A stretch of DNA of 64,000 nucleotides from Holophagaceae bacterium (GTDB taxonomy: Bacteria; Acidobacteriota; Holophagae; Holophagales; Holophagaceae), in NCBI GenBank assembly GCA_016722505.1, contig JADKJH010000001.1:1302001-1366000 (forward strand). The letters are read 5' to 3'. A program made the position numbers and the translations under genes. This document shows, in pieces, positions 1 to 10,394 of the stretch. How positions within the stretch are numbered: the stretch's first letter is position 1; every line of letters begins with the position of its first letter. Under the pieces are notes generated by a model. That model searched no databases, was not told where the DNA came from, and was given only the letters and a program-made list of their open reading frames with translations.

Positions 1-259
1 CCATGGCGCCGGCGGCGGATGCGAACGAGAAGCGCGTGCGCGTGGAGTTGTCGCGGAAGATCGAGATGGCCAGACCCGTGTCGAAGGCGCGATAGGAAAA
101 CCCTTCCTGATGCAAGCGCTTGAGAGTTTCCGCCAAGGTGAGGATGGCCTGGATCTCTTCGCTGGGGTGCTCCCAGGTCAGCAGAAAGTCCTTCTGGAAA
201 AGATCGGTCTTGAGGGCCCGGAAGGCGGCCAGGTGCTCGTGGATGGCGGGGGAGGGCAT
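1..259 (-). CDS. ygeW: Knotted carbamoyltransferase YgeW, N-terminal part (runs off the window)
   Basis: Only the first 86 codons are visible; the gene continues past position 1. The translation begins MPSPAIHEHLAAFRALKTDL and carries the carbamoyl-phosphate-binding motif FRDNSTRTRFSFAS near residues 70-84, the S-T-R-T-R signature of aspartate/ornithine carbamoyltransferases. The spacing and the HLAAFRALKTDLFQKDFLLTW-like N-terminus resemble YgeW of the selenium-linked purine/hydantoin cluster rather than ArgF or PyrB. The start is supported by AGGAG at 266-270, six bases upstream. It is the last visible gene of the minus-strand cluster headed by xanthine dehydrogenase, downstream of hyuA by about 45 bases. 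The physiological substrate of YgeW enzymes is not firmly known to me. Confidence 0.85.
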   Translation of the reverse strand, partial: MPSPAIHEHLAAFRALKTDLFQKDFLLTWEHPSEEIQAILTLAETLKRLHQEGFSYRAFDTGLAISIFRDNSTRTRFSFASAAGAM

Positions 260-304
260 GGGTTTCTCCTATGGATGCGGATGTTCGAAAAGAATTCAGT
301 GGCC

Positions 305-1586
305 TCAGGCCGACCCTTGCAGGGCGATCCCCAGTGGGCGATCAGCCTGTGTCAGCTGGCCATCCTGGACGACGCATTCGCCCCGAAGAAAGACATGCTT
401 GAAGGCCAAGGTTGACGTGAAGCCGGGGTAGGTTTCATGGGTGTCTGCGAGGGAGGATCGGATGGGTTGCTCGGGGCCATTCGGGTCCAGGATCACCACG
501 TCGGCATCCAGGCCTGGGCTCAACGCGCCTTTGCGGTGCGACATGCCCAAGCGGGTTGCGGGGTTAAGGGCCAGACGCAGCGCCAGTTCCTGGGCGGCGC
601 GATCGGGATCGTCTTCCCAGAGCCGCCAGGCCAGGTGCGCCAGGCCGCCGAGGCCCGCAAGCCCGTTGGCCACCGTGCGGATGTCCCGGCCGTCCCAGGT
701 GTCCTTGTCCGTACAGCAAAAGGCGCAGTGGTCGGTGGCGATGAGATCGAACACGCCAGCGCGCGCCAATTGCCGGAAATGGGGGCGATCACCCCTCAGT
801 GGCGGCGAGCAGATCCAGCGATGCCCATCGTCCCGGTCCAGCCAGGTTTCATCCAGCCAAAGATACTGAGGGCAGGTTTCGCTGGTGAGGTCCTGGTGGT
901 TGTGGGCTTCCTTGATCTGTTCAGCGGCGGAGATGGTGGAGACATGGACCACATGTAGGGGAACCTTGCATTCAGCGGCGAGCCTGATGAGCGCATCCAC
1001 CGTTCTGATTTCGGCGGCCTCGGGCCGCAATCGCGCGTGGCTGGATGCTTTCGACAGATCGAGCGCGGAGGTATCCACCGACGCCATCAGTTCGTCATCT
1101 TCGCAATGCACCAGGAAGCGTGCGCCAGTTGGGCCCAGCCGCCGGAAAAGCTCCTCCAGGCGTGCCTGGTCCGTGAAGAGCCCGGCCTTCCTGTAGGTCG
1201 TGTAGAACTTGAGCGTGCGGAATCCCGCCCCGATCAGACGCTCAAGATCCTGCCAATCCTCGGGTTCGAAGGTCGTCGGCGTGATGTGCCACGCCACGTC
1301 GGAGTGGCAGCGCCCGGCAGCCCGGGCCTGGGCCCGCCGGACCGCGTCGCGCAGCGTCTCCTTCGATCCCAGCGAGCCCTGCGTCACGAAGGTGCACAGC
1401 GTCGTGATGCCGTTCATGATCCCGATCCGCGTTCCGGATTCGTAGTCGTCCGCGAGGTCGAAATCGCCAATGCGATCACCCACATGCGTATGGAAATCGA
1501 TGAAACCGGGCAGCACATAACAACCGGTCGCATCCACCACGCGGTCAGCGGTAGGCCACGCGGCCATTGCGGATGAGCGTTTTCAT
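305..1586 (-). pseudogene. hyuA: HyuA-like dihydropyrimidinase/hydantoinase with an N-terminal deletion and frameshift
   Basis: A cyclic-amidohydrolase reading frame of 420 codons runs from 1567 to 305. It keeps the metal-site residues of the D-hydantoinase/dihydropyrimidinase family: HTH in DFHTHVGD, the carbamylated Lys in TLKFYTTY, His in FLVHCEDD and LHVVHVST, and Asp in IATDHCAF. The expected family start lies upstream. ATG at 1586 overlaps the stop of the preceding gene (ATGA) and gives MKTLIRNGRV, a normal family N-terminus, but then hits a stop at 1545-1547. The downstream frame resumes at ADRVVDATGCYVLPG. About 35-40 residues of the N-terminal beta-sandwich seem to be missing (E. coli HyuA is about 461 residues). 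Re-initiation at 1567 could still give the shorter protein. Catalytic residues are intact, but folding is doubtful. Confidence 0.75.
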
Positions 1587-2797
1587 TCGAGCACCGCTTC
1601 CAGGATCGGCTCGATGGCGGGAGGGATGGACACGCGGGAAAGGGGCGCGTCAACATCCTTCAGTCCGTGTCCGGTGGCGAGGATCACCACGCGCTCGCCG
1701 GAATCCAATCGGTCAGGTCCGCCCTGGAGCTTGATCAAACCCGCCAGGGCCGCGGCGCCTGCGGGCTCCGCGAAGATCCCTGTGCGGCTGAGCAATCGCG
1801 CCTGGGCGCCCAGGATTTCATCGTCTGAAACCGTGAGGGTGAGACCTTTGCTTTCCAGGATGGCCCGACGGGCGCCATGGGCGTTGCTGGGGCAGACGAC
1901 AGAGATGGAATCCGCCCGTGTGGATGGGTCCGGAGCGTCGGAATAGATTCCGGTCCGGACGAATCGGTGGATGGCATCGGACTTCTCCGCCTGCACGCCA
2001 ATGAGCCGAGGCAACCGCTGGATGAGCCCGGCCCGCTGGAGGTCCACAAAGGCTTTGTGCACGCCGCCCAGAATGACGCCGTCTCCCGCGGACACCAGAA
2101 TCGCGTCGGGAACCTGGAAGCCAAGCTGGGCCCAGATCTCGAGCCCTGCGGTCTTCTTCCCTTCAATTGTCAGGGGATGGTAGGCCGTGTTGCGGTTCAG
2201 ACCGCCGCGCTGAGCGGTGTACTCCAGGCTCAGGCGGAAAGCATCATCGTAGGTGCCTTTCACTGGTACTACTTTCGCGCCCGCGAGGACCATCTGCACA
2301 AGCTTCGCCTTGGGGGCTTTCTCGGGCACGAAGATCAGGGCCTCAAGTCCAGTGGAGGCGCACACCGCCGCCAGGGCCGAGGCCGCATTGCCCGTGGAAG
2401 CGGCCACGATGCGCTTCTCCCCGATGCGAAGCGCCTCGGCGGCCACCAGAAAGGACGCACGGTCCTTCAGGCTGCCGCTGGGATTCAGCCCATCATTCTT
2501 CACCCAAAGGCGCCGCAGGCCCAGTTCCGTACCCAACCGCTCCACCTTAGCCAAGGGGGTATTTCCTACTGGAAGCGGCGGATGGAATTCCTGTTCCACC
2601 GCGCAGAAGAGCTGCCAGTCCGGGGCCAGCCGATCGAAACCTTCGCGGATCACGGCATAGTCGAACACCGCTTCCAGCACGCCCACCAGGGGAATGCCGG
2701 GTTTGTAGATCTTTCCGCAATCGGGGCAGAGGTAGCGCACGGCTTCCCGCGCATACTCGCGACCGCAGTCCGTGCAGCGATAGAGAAAGGAAGTCAT
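1583..2797 (-). CDS. Threonine synthase-like PLP-dependent enzyme with N-terminal zinc ribbon
   Basis: 404 residues. An N-terminal zinc ribbon is formed by C8, C11, C24 and C27. The fold-type II PLP domain has the Schiff-base lysine near residue 111 in NPSGSLKDRAS, the phosphate-binding run ASTGNAASALAA, and a late glycine-rich ILATGHGLKD segment typical of ThrC. The family makes threonine from O-phosphohomoserine, but relatives act on other substrates. The position inside a purine/hydantoin catabolic cluster, where E. coli has the PLP enzyme YgeX (diaminopropionate ammonia-lyase), suggests an amino-acid lyase or synthase used in catabolism. That is inference. The start overlaps the upstream frame by ATGA at 2794-2797, and its stop overlaps the hyuA ATG, so translation is coupled. 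It is one of two cluster genes with no visible damage (the other, ygeW, is only partly in view). Confidence 0.8.
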   Translation of the reverse strand: MTSFLYRCTDCGREYAREAVRYLCPDCGKIYKPGIPLVGVLEAVFDYAVIREGFDRLAPDWQLFCAVEQEFHPPLPVGNTPLAKVERLGTELGLRRLWVKNDGLNPSGSLKDRASFLVAAEALRIGEKRIVAASTGNAASALAAVCASTGLEALIFVPEKAPKAKLVQMVLAGAKVVPVKGTYDDAFRLSLEYTAQRGGLNRNTAYHPLTIEGKKTAGLEIWAQLGFQVPDAILVSAGDGVILGGVHKAFVDLQRAGLIQRLPRLIGVQAEKSDAIHRFVRTGIYSDAPDPSTRADSISVVCPSNAHGARRAILESKGLTLTVSDDEILGAQARLLSRTGIFAEPAGAAALAGLIKLQGGPDRLDSGERVVILATGHGLKDVDAPLSRVSIPPAIEPILEAVLE

Positions 2798-3080
2798 GGC
2801 AGCGCTTCCACGGATTGAACCTCATCCACGGGAAGCACCGATTCGGCGTTCAGCAGCGCGATGAGGGTCGCGCAGGGTGAAAGATCCAGGATTCTCCCCT
2901 CGCCGAGCGGACCAAGCAGTTCGACGCTCAGGAATTCAAAAGAGTCGCGCTTGAACCGGGCGATCCATTCTGTCGTGCGGTGTTCGACCACATCAGCTCG
3001 GCGCTCCAGCCAATGCGTCGAACCATGAAGCCGGGCCTCTATCAGCAACCCTTCGCCTTTGTTCCATGCGGAAGGCGATC
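2794..3080 (-). pseudogene. Probable detached C-terminal segment of YgfK (84-codon frame)
   Basis: An 84-codon frame begins with TTG at 3048, overlapping the ygfK stop at 3042, and ends by ATGA overlap with the threonine-synthase-like gene. Reading it upstream of the TTG gives a coding-looking extension (SPSAWNKGEGLLIEARLHG) as far as about 3080. There one missing base would join it in frame to YgfK after FDEAKDD. E. coli YgfK has about 74 residues after the PYKDK motif, while the upstream frame here ends after only 26. I therefore infer that this is the YgfK C-terminal tail cut off by a 1-nt deletion near 3076-3080. The alternative is an independent small protein started at TTG 3048. Confidence 0.55.
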
Positions 3081-6000
3081 GTCCTTGGCTTCATCGAATC
3101 CCTCGCGGTCGATCCAGAAGCGCGGCTTGTCTTTGTAGGGCGCGCCCGAGGTGGGGCAGAAGGTCGTGCAGTTGCCGCACTCATTGCAGAAGTCGGCGAT
3201 ATTGATGATCTGGACCTCCTGATCGATCGCAAAGGATTTGCTGCCTTCCGCCACAGGCTGGCCATTTCTGATGACCAAGGAAGGCCATCGCACCTTGAGC
3301 GGCGCCATGCCGTAGGCGAGATTCGCGCGGTTGGGGCATACGGTCACGCACAGGCTGCAGACATCGTCGCAATCCAGGCAGCGACTGGCTTCCAGCTGGG
3401 CGGCCGCGGGGCTGAATGTTTGCGCGACTTCAGCGAAACCGCCGCGCTCGGTCACTGGAAGCACGGGCACCAGTTGGGGCGGATCCAGGCTCCCCTTTTT
3501 CTCCATCAGCGCGCTGGTCGCCACGTGTTTCTCGAGGAAGGGTTCGGGCACCGGCTCCAGGCCATGGCGTCGGCCGATTTCCAAAGCGACGGCGCGTCCG
3601 TCGGCGATGGCCTTGATGATCGAGGCCGCTCCGCGCACCACATCTCCGCCCGCGAAGAGGCCCGGAACGCTGGTTTCGCAGGTCTCCGGATCCACCGTGA
3701 AGGAGTTGTCGCGGTTGCGCTTCAGTTCGAGCCCTTCCAGGAAATCCACCACGGGTTCCTGCCCGATGGCCGGGATGATGGTGTCGGCAGGCAGTATCTC
3801 TTCGCTCTCGGGATGGCCGGGAGCATGCATGGGCACGGGCCGTGGGCGACCCGAAGCATCAGGCTCGCCGAGCTTCATGCGCGTGCAGGCCAGTCCTACC
3901 ACTTTGCCGTTCTCGACCACCACCCGCGCGGGCGCGAGCAGGTCGCGGAGGCCGATGTTCTCCTTGATGCAGTCGTGGACTTCCTCCGCGTCGGCCGGCA
4001 TCTCCGCCCGGGTGCGCCGGTAGACCAGGGACACCTCGGCCTCCTTCACCAGCCGCCGGGCCGAACGGACCGCGTCCATGGCGGAATTTCCCGCGCCGAT
4101 GATGAGGATCCGGGTGCCGAGTTCCATGGGTTCTTCAGCCCGCACCTTGTCCAGGAAATCGAGCGCATCCATCACGCCGTGCGCATCCTCTCCTGGGATG
4201 TTCAGCCGTTTGCCCTTCTGGGCGCCGATGCTGAGGAAGACGTAAGGGTAGCCTTGGCGCAGTTCCGCGAAGGGCAGATCCCGGCCGATGGCTGTTCCCA
4301 TATGGAACCGCACACCCAACTGGCGGAGGCGTTCAAGGTCGCCCTCGATCGCCGAGGTAGCCAGGCGGTAACCGGGGATGACGCCGCTCACCATGCCGCC
4401 CAGCTCGGTTTTCGCTTCGAAGATCTCCGCATCGAAGCCCATCTTGGCCAGGTAGTAGGCCGCCGAAAGGCCTGCGGGACCGGCACCGATGATGGCCACC
4501 TTCACGCCGATATTCGGTCCGCACTTTTCGACCGGAACGTCGCCATGCTCGAAGGCGAAGCGCTTGATTTCCCGGATGGCGACCGGGCCGTCGTAGAAAT
4601 TGCGGACACAGCGTTCGATGCAGGGGCGGTCGCAGACGCTGCCAGTGACGCCGGGCTGGGGGTTGGTGCGCAGGATGACGTCCATCGCCGCGGATGGATC
4701 GCCATGGGCCACGTGCCATAGGTAATCGGGAATGTTCTGATGCGTCGGGCAGGCGTCCTGGCAGGGTGCCGCGATGCAATCGAAGTGCCCCAGCGGCCGG
4801 TCGCCTTTGAAGGTGAGCGGGCGTTCGCTGCGGGCGTAGCGCGGGTCTCTGGCCGCTGCGGCGGCGTGATGGGCGAGATTGAAGCGCGCGCCTTTGCCGC
4901 CGGAGCTGGCGTGTATGAATGAGTCGAGATTGTTCGCTCCGACGCGGGTCATCTCCCCTTCGAGATTCACCAGGTACTGCTGGAGGCGCGCGAAGCCGCC
5001 GGGTTTGAGGAGATCCGTGCAGACCGTGATGGGCGACAAGCCATCCGCCACCAGATCGGCGAAATTGTGGGCGTCGGCCCCGCCGCAGAAACTGATGGGC
5101 ACTGCGCCGTCCAACTCGTTGGTGACCATTTCGGCCAGCTTCAGCGTGAGCGGATGCAGGGCGCGGCCGGACAGGTACATCATCTTTTCATTGGGCGGAA
5201 AGATCGGCCGCTTGTTCGCCACTTCCAGCGTGTTGGAAAGCTTTATGCCGAAACTCCGGCCGCATCCAATGGCCGTCTGAGCGAGACTCCTGAGCATTCC
5301 GATCGCATCTTCGAAAACCGGGTCGTGCTCGAAGGCCGCATCCGGGACATCAATCGCGAAGCCAAGGGTCTGGTTGAGCAGGCCGCGTAGCCGCGCCGGG
5401 TCCCAGCAAGGTCGGATTGAGCTTCACCCAGGTTTCGACGCCGAGATCCAGGAGCAGGTGCCGCCCGATGCGCTCGATCTCCGCCGGGGGGCAGCCGTGC
5501 ATCGTCGAAAGCGTGATGTGGTTGGAAAGCTGGTGCGGAATTTCGATATCGCGGACGCCGGGATAGACCTTCGCCACGGTGTCGATGGCGGCCGGAAGGA
5601 ATTCGCTCGCGTCGCGCATGGAGGCGATGAAGCGCTGCACCCGTTCGTGCTGGATGCCCTCCAGGTTGTAGCCCACGCTCATGTTGAAGAGCATCCCGGG
5701 ATCCTGGAGGCCCAGCTTGTGCGCCAGCGCGTGCACCAGCACCCAGCCGTTCAAGTATTCATCGAAGGACTGCTCGAGCTTCAGTTCCTGGGACCATTCG
5801 CAATTGTAGGTCTCGTCCGCGGCGTCGATGCAGGGACGGCTGACTTCGATTTCATCCAGGATCTGGACGGTTTTCAGTTCGATGAAGCGCGCTCCGCAAA
5901 GCCAGCTTGCGACGATGTTCTGGGAGAGCTGGCTGTGGGGCCCGGCGGCGACGCCCAGCGGCGCGGCCAGGGTGCGGCCGAACAGCTGCGACGCCAGCCT

Positions 6001-6120
6001 GGAACCCGGCACCTGGAAATTCTGCTTGGGAATTCCGAGCACGCTATCGCGGGTATCGAGCTCGCTGAAAATCCAGCGGGCAAGTAGCCCGAGCGGCGCC
6101 GTGCGGAAGGCCTTTTCCAT
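3042..6120 (-). pseudogene. ygfK: YgfK-like putative selenate reductase/FAD-iron-sulfur oxidoreductase, frameshifted
   Basis: Two adjacent frames together make a full YgfK. The N-terminal part (6120 to 5350, 256 codons) is the dihydroorotate-dehydrogenase-like domain with GVAAGPHSQLSQNIV, FIELKTVQILD and STMHGCPPAEIE. The C-terminal part (5297 to 3042, 751 codons, with upstream reading to about 5404) holds SFGIKLSNTLE, a GltD-like FAD/NAD(P) domain (VAIIGAGPAGLSAAYYLA; ILIIGAGNSAMDAV) and cysteine clusters for Fe-S centres (CLDCDDVCSLCVTVCP; CNECGNCTTFCP). One extra base in the GGGACCC run at 5398-5404 separates them; removing a C gives LGPARLRGLLNQTLGFAIDV, as expected. A second indel probably cut the C-terminus. 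Combined length is about 1025 residues against 1032 in E. coli. YgfK is linked to selenium-dependent hydroxylase clusters; its reaction is not settled. Confidence 0.85.
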
Positions 6121-6154
6121 AGGTCAGGACTCCAGGGAAGGCGGGGACGAAGGC

Positions 6155-7716
6155 TTATCGGGCCGCGAACACGCTCGGGAAGCGCGCGAGGAAGGCGATG
6201 GAATGTTGCAGCTCCCGGAGATCCACGCACTCGCCGATCTTGTGGGTGTTCTGTTCGATGCCGGGGCCGAGTCCGAACATCGCCGGATGCTTGTAGGCGC
6301 CGGAGACCACCCACTCCTTGGTCGCGCTCACGGGAATGGAGCTGTCATCCTTCGGCACCGGGAAGCCGACGCCATCGGTGGAAAAGATCCAGCGTTCGAC
6401 CCGCGGCTCGGCCTGGATGGTTCCCCCCTCGCCGCGCTGGCCCTTCACGTGAGGGCTGATGACGGATTTGTAGGTGTTCACCGCGGCCTGGATCGCGGGA
6501 TGCTCTTCGGGGGTTACCCACCCGAGATAGACCTGCGGGTTGTTGAGGACGAAACCTTTCCAGGTGGGCTGATCGTAGATCGGGATATTGATATCGACCT
6601 TGAGTCCCGCGGCCCTCGCTGCGCTGACGGCGGCCAGATCCTCGACATCCTGCACCGATTTTTCCGGAGTTTCACCCACGGTCAGACGGCGGTCGAAACG
6701 GAAGACGAAGCGGTCCGGCACCGCGCAATCGCTGGGCGTGTCGAGGCGGGCCCAGGACGCGGTGCGGGTGCCGTGGCCGAGGAATGCATTGTCGAGGAAG
6801 CCGATGCGCTGTTCGTATTTCTCCGCGGCTTCCTTGAGGATCGCGCCGCTGTACTCCAGCGGATTCAGGCCTTCCCAGGGCATCGAGCCATGGCAGGAGC
6901 GGCCCGTCACCGTGACTTCGATCTGCATGCGCCCGCGCTGGCCACGATAGATTCCAAGCGCGCCCTTTTTGGAACAGCCGGTGCCTTCGGTGAGGATCAC
7001 CACATCGGGAATAAGTTCGGCCTTGGCGCCCGGCAGCACCTTGCTGGTGATGAACATCGGGCCACCGCCATCGTTGTCCTCTTCCGCCACCGTGGCGTAG
7101 GCGCGCACGATGACGCCTTTAAGGGCGCCCTCGGACGCCAGCTCCAGAAGGATCTTCGTGGCCACGGCCTCGGCGATGACACCGCCCAACTGGTCCGCGG
7201 ATCCACGCCCGAAGAGCAGGTGTTCCCATTCGGAATCGGGCGGAAGCCAGCCCAGCTCCTTCTTGAGGAAGGTCTTGTCCAGCTTGGCGGGATCCACCAG
7301 GCCGTTGTAGGCGTCCACGCCGCCGCCGATCTTATCGAGCCACTGCGGACGCAAGGCCTTCACGGTGTCCGAATGTCCATCCAGGTAGACGACCTTTTTT
7401 TGTTCGGGCGGAATGCCATCCCCGGCATCCTCCACCACCCACACCAGGTTGCCGAAATCGTCGAAGGAGACATCCTCGGGTTTACGCACGGCCTTGATCT
7501 CGATGATCTTTTTCCGCAGGTATTCAATGCGAGGGAATTCGTGGTTGGACAGGCCGCACTGGGCGTCACCGCCCGCATCCGCTGGCTTATCGACATAGTC
7601 GGCTGGGATCCGGATGACCTCCCGCAGCATCTCTGCGGCAAGGAGGCGGTACTTCGCGGCGAGTTCCGCGACGGGTATCCAGGCTGGTATCTAGCGGGTG
7701 TTGGTCCAGTGGGCAT
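6155..7716 (-). pseudogene. ygeY: YgeY-like M20 family metallohydrolase, probably frameshifted near its start
   Basis: The main frame (7630 to 6155, 491 codons) is an M20/ArgE/DapE-type dinuclear zinc hydrolase. It shows the metal ligand His in LDGHSDTV, Asp in GRGSADQLGG, the Glu pair in TVAEEDNDGG, LTEGTG, and the late His in EQNTHKIGECVDL. It is longer than E. coli YgeY (about 400 residues). Upstream of ATG 7630 the same frame reads ELAAKYRLLAAEMLREVIRIP, matching the family's N-terminal helix, but has no usable start before a TAG. A good start with a GGAG site lies at 7716 in another frame (MPTGPTPARYQPGYP). One missing base in the CCC run at 7673-7675 would join them, giving about 520 residues. 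Translation from 7630 alone would lose the first helix. Confidence 0.7.
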
Positions 7717-7747
7717 AGGTTCTCCGGGTTATCTGGGAAAAGACGAA

Positions 7748-10355
7748 CTAGTGCGCGGCTTTGGGCTTCTTTCCCAGGGCCTTCGGCTCGCGAAGGGGCA
7801 GGGTCGTGCGGCGCAGGCCATCGAACTGGCACAGGGCATTGGCCACGGCCGCGGCGGTGGGCACCAGGCCGATCTCGCCCACGCCCTTGGCGCCATAGGG
7901 GCCGTGCTCATCGGGCACTTCCACGCCGATGACATCCATGAGCGGCATGTCGCGGGCCCGGAGGATGCCCAGATCCGCCATCTTGAAGGACACGGGCCAG
8001 CCATCCTTGAACGGGAAGTCCTCGGTCAAAGCGTAGCCGAGGCCCATGTGCAGGGCGCCTTCGATCTGTCCTTCGAACAGGGTGGGATTCATGATCCTGC
8101 CAGCGTCGTGGGCGGCGGTGATGCGGGTGATCTTCCCGGTTTCGTCCAGTTCGACCATCTGGGCCGCGAAGCCGTAGGAATAGTGGGTCACCACATCCTT
8201 CCCGGGCGGCGGTTCATGGCCCACCTTGGTGGTCCAGTCACAGGACCAATCGCCGCGGTACTCCCTTCCCACCAGGGCTTCCAGTGTCTCTCCTTCGGCC
8301 AGGTCGCGCTTCAGATCCTTGCAGGCCACTCTCACAGAATTGCCCACCAGCGAAGTGCCACGGGAAGCGGTGGTCATGCCTGCTCCGGCTTCCTCGTTGG
8401 TTTCGACCCGGACCTCGATGAGGCTCGGATCGATGCCGGTCTCTTCCACGAGTGTCTGGATCGCCATGGTGTAGACGCCCTGGCCCATTTCGCACCAGCC
8501 GTGATGCACCACCACGCGATCCGCGGCTTCGATGACGATCTTGGCCTTGCTGAAGTCGGGCATGCCGCAGCCGATGCCGGTGTTCTTGATGCCGGCGGCG
8601 AGCCCGGCGCATTTGGCCGCGTAGAAACGGTCCTTCAGGGCTTCAAGACAGGCGCGCACGCCTACGCCGGAGCGCAGAATCTGGCCAGTCGCGGTGGCCT
8701 TGCCCTCGACCAGAGCATTGTCCCAACGGAACCGCCAGCGATCGAAGCCGCCCATCCGGCATAGTTCATCCATACAGGATTCCATGGCGAAGCAGGACTG
8801 GTTGGCGCCAAAGCCTCGCATGGCGCCGCAGGGGACATTGTTGGTGATGACCGCCGTGCCGCGGACGTGGACGTTGGGCACCGCGTAGGCTCCCGCGGAG
8901 TGGGCGACCGCCCGCTCGATGACCTTCATGCCGACGCTGGCATAAGCGCCGGAATCGGAATGCATGGTCGCTGTCAAAGCAGTGAGTTTGCCGTGTTCGT
9001 CGCAGCCCAGGGCGTATTCCATGACGATGGGATGCCGTTTGGGATGCATGCGCAGGGATTCGGCCCGGGTCAGGCGCACCATCACCGGCAGATTCGTGTG
9101 CCAGCTCAGCAGCGCGGCATGGCCCTGGGTGGTCATGTCCTCCTTGCCGCCGAAACCGCCGCCATTCTGCACCTGCACCACGTTCACTAGGCGCTCCGGC
9201 AGATCCAGCAGGTCCGCCAACTGCTTGCGGTCCTCGTAGACGCCCTGGCCGCAGTCGTAGACCTTGACGCCTTTCTGGCCGTCCTTCTCCCAGGGCAGGG
9301 CGAGGGTGGCCTCCATTTCCAGGAACGCATGCTCGATCCGCTGGGTCGCAAAGCGATGGCGCGTCACAAAAGCCGACGACTTAAGGGCTTCATCCGCATC
9401 GCCGAAACTGACTTCGGAGACGGAAAGGACATTTCCCTTCTCCGTGATCTGGGGGGAATCAGGTTTCAAGGCTTGGAAGATGTCCGTGACGGGCTGCAAC
9501 TCCTCGTAGTCCACCTTGATGCGGGCGGCAGCCTCGCGGGCGGCCTCTTCGGTGGAAGCGGCCACGTTGGCCAGCACATCCCCGATATAGCGGGTGATCT
9601 CGCCTTCTGCCACCATCACCGGCCAGTCCTGGAAAATCATCCCGACGATGCGCTTGCCGGGGGCATCCTTGGCCGTGAGGATCCGCACCACGCCGGGGAC
9701 GAGCAGCGCTTCGGAAATATCAATACGGAGAACCTTGGCTCGCGGATGGTCCGAAAACCGCAAGGCGCCATAGACCATGCCTGGCTCTTTCATATCGGCG
9801 ACAAACACACGCTCGCCGAGCACGGCCTCGCGTCCGGTGTACTTCCCGTGACGGCTTCCGATCTTGCCGGTACCTTCGGCGACTTTGACGGGCTTGCCTT
9901 CGCGCAAGGCTTCGGCGGCGCATTCGATGGAATCCACCACCTTTTTTGTAGCCGGTGCAGCGGCAGATATTCCCCGACAACCCGTCCGTGATTTCCTGTC
10001 GTGTGGGATTTGGATTCTTATCAAGGATGGCCTTGGCCTTCATCACGATGCCCGGTGTGCAGAAGCCGCACTGGACGCCGCCTTTGAGCACAAAGGCATC
10101 GGCGAAAGCATCTTTTTCAGCGGACGAAAGCCCTTCCAGTGTGGTCACCTGCTTGTCGGCCACATCCTTCATCTTCATCCGGCAACTCAACCGGGCGACC
10201 TGGTCCACCAGGATGGTGCAGCAGCCACAGATCCCCTCGCTCGAACAGCCATCCTTGGGGCTGATGATGCCCGCGATCTCGCGCAGGTAGGTCAACAGGC
10301 TCAGGTCTGGATTAGCGGCGTAGGTTTTGGATTGGCCGTTGAGCACGAATTCCAT
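7748..10355 (-). pseudogene. xdh: Selenium-dependent-type xanthine dehydrogenase (2Fe-2S plus molybdopterin domains), frameshifted
   Basis: The first frame (10355 down to about 9947) is a ferredoxin-type domain with DGCSSEGICGCCTILVD and a second [2Fe-2S] motif GGVQCGFCTPG ... GNICRCTGY. The second frame (to 7748) is the molybdenum hydroxylase domain: GGGFGGKEDM, GAMRGFGANQS, EMGQGVYTM and the catalytic-Glu motif AKGVGEIG. Order and sequence match the single-chain Se-dependent xanthine dehydrogenase family (TIGR03311-like). The frames part at an A6 run (T6 on plus, 9942-9947): five As would read GYKKVVDSIECAAEAL. Joined length is about 868 residues. No separate FAD subunit is visible. The start is supported by GGAG eight bases upstream. 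The gene heads the cluster, behind the promoter at 10488-10515. Confidence 0.85.
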
Positions 10356-10394
10356 GGCCCCGGCTCCAAAAAAAGGAAATGGTTTTTAAAGCTG

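Noticed and set aside
3066..4721. 551-codon plus-strand open frame
   Set aside because: Antisense to the FAD/iron-sulfur part of ygfK; low-complexity His/Arg/Gly-rich composition typical of a shadow frame.
5828..8764. 978-codon plus-strand open frame
   Set aside because: It is antisense to ygfK, ygeY and xdh, has no recognisable domain, and its length follows from GC-rich third positions of the genes on the other strand.
7748..10355. In-frame UGA selenocysteine codon in the xanthine dehydrogenase
   Set aside because: Neither reading segment contains an internal TGA within conserved motifs; the selenium in this family is a separate labile cofactor, so no Sec codon is expected.
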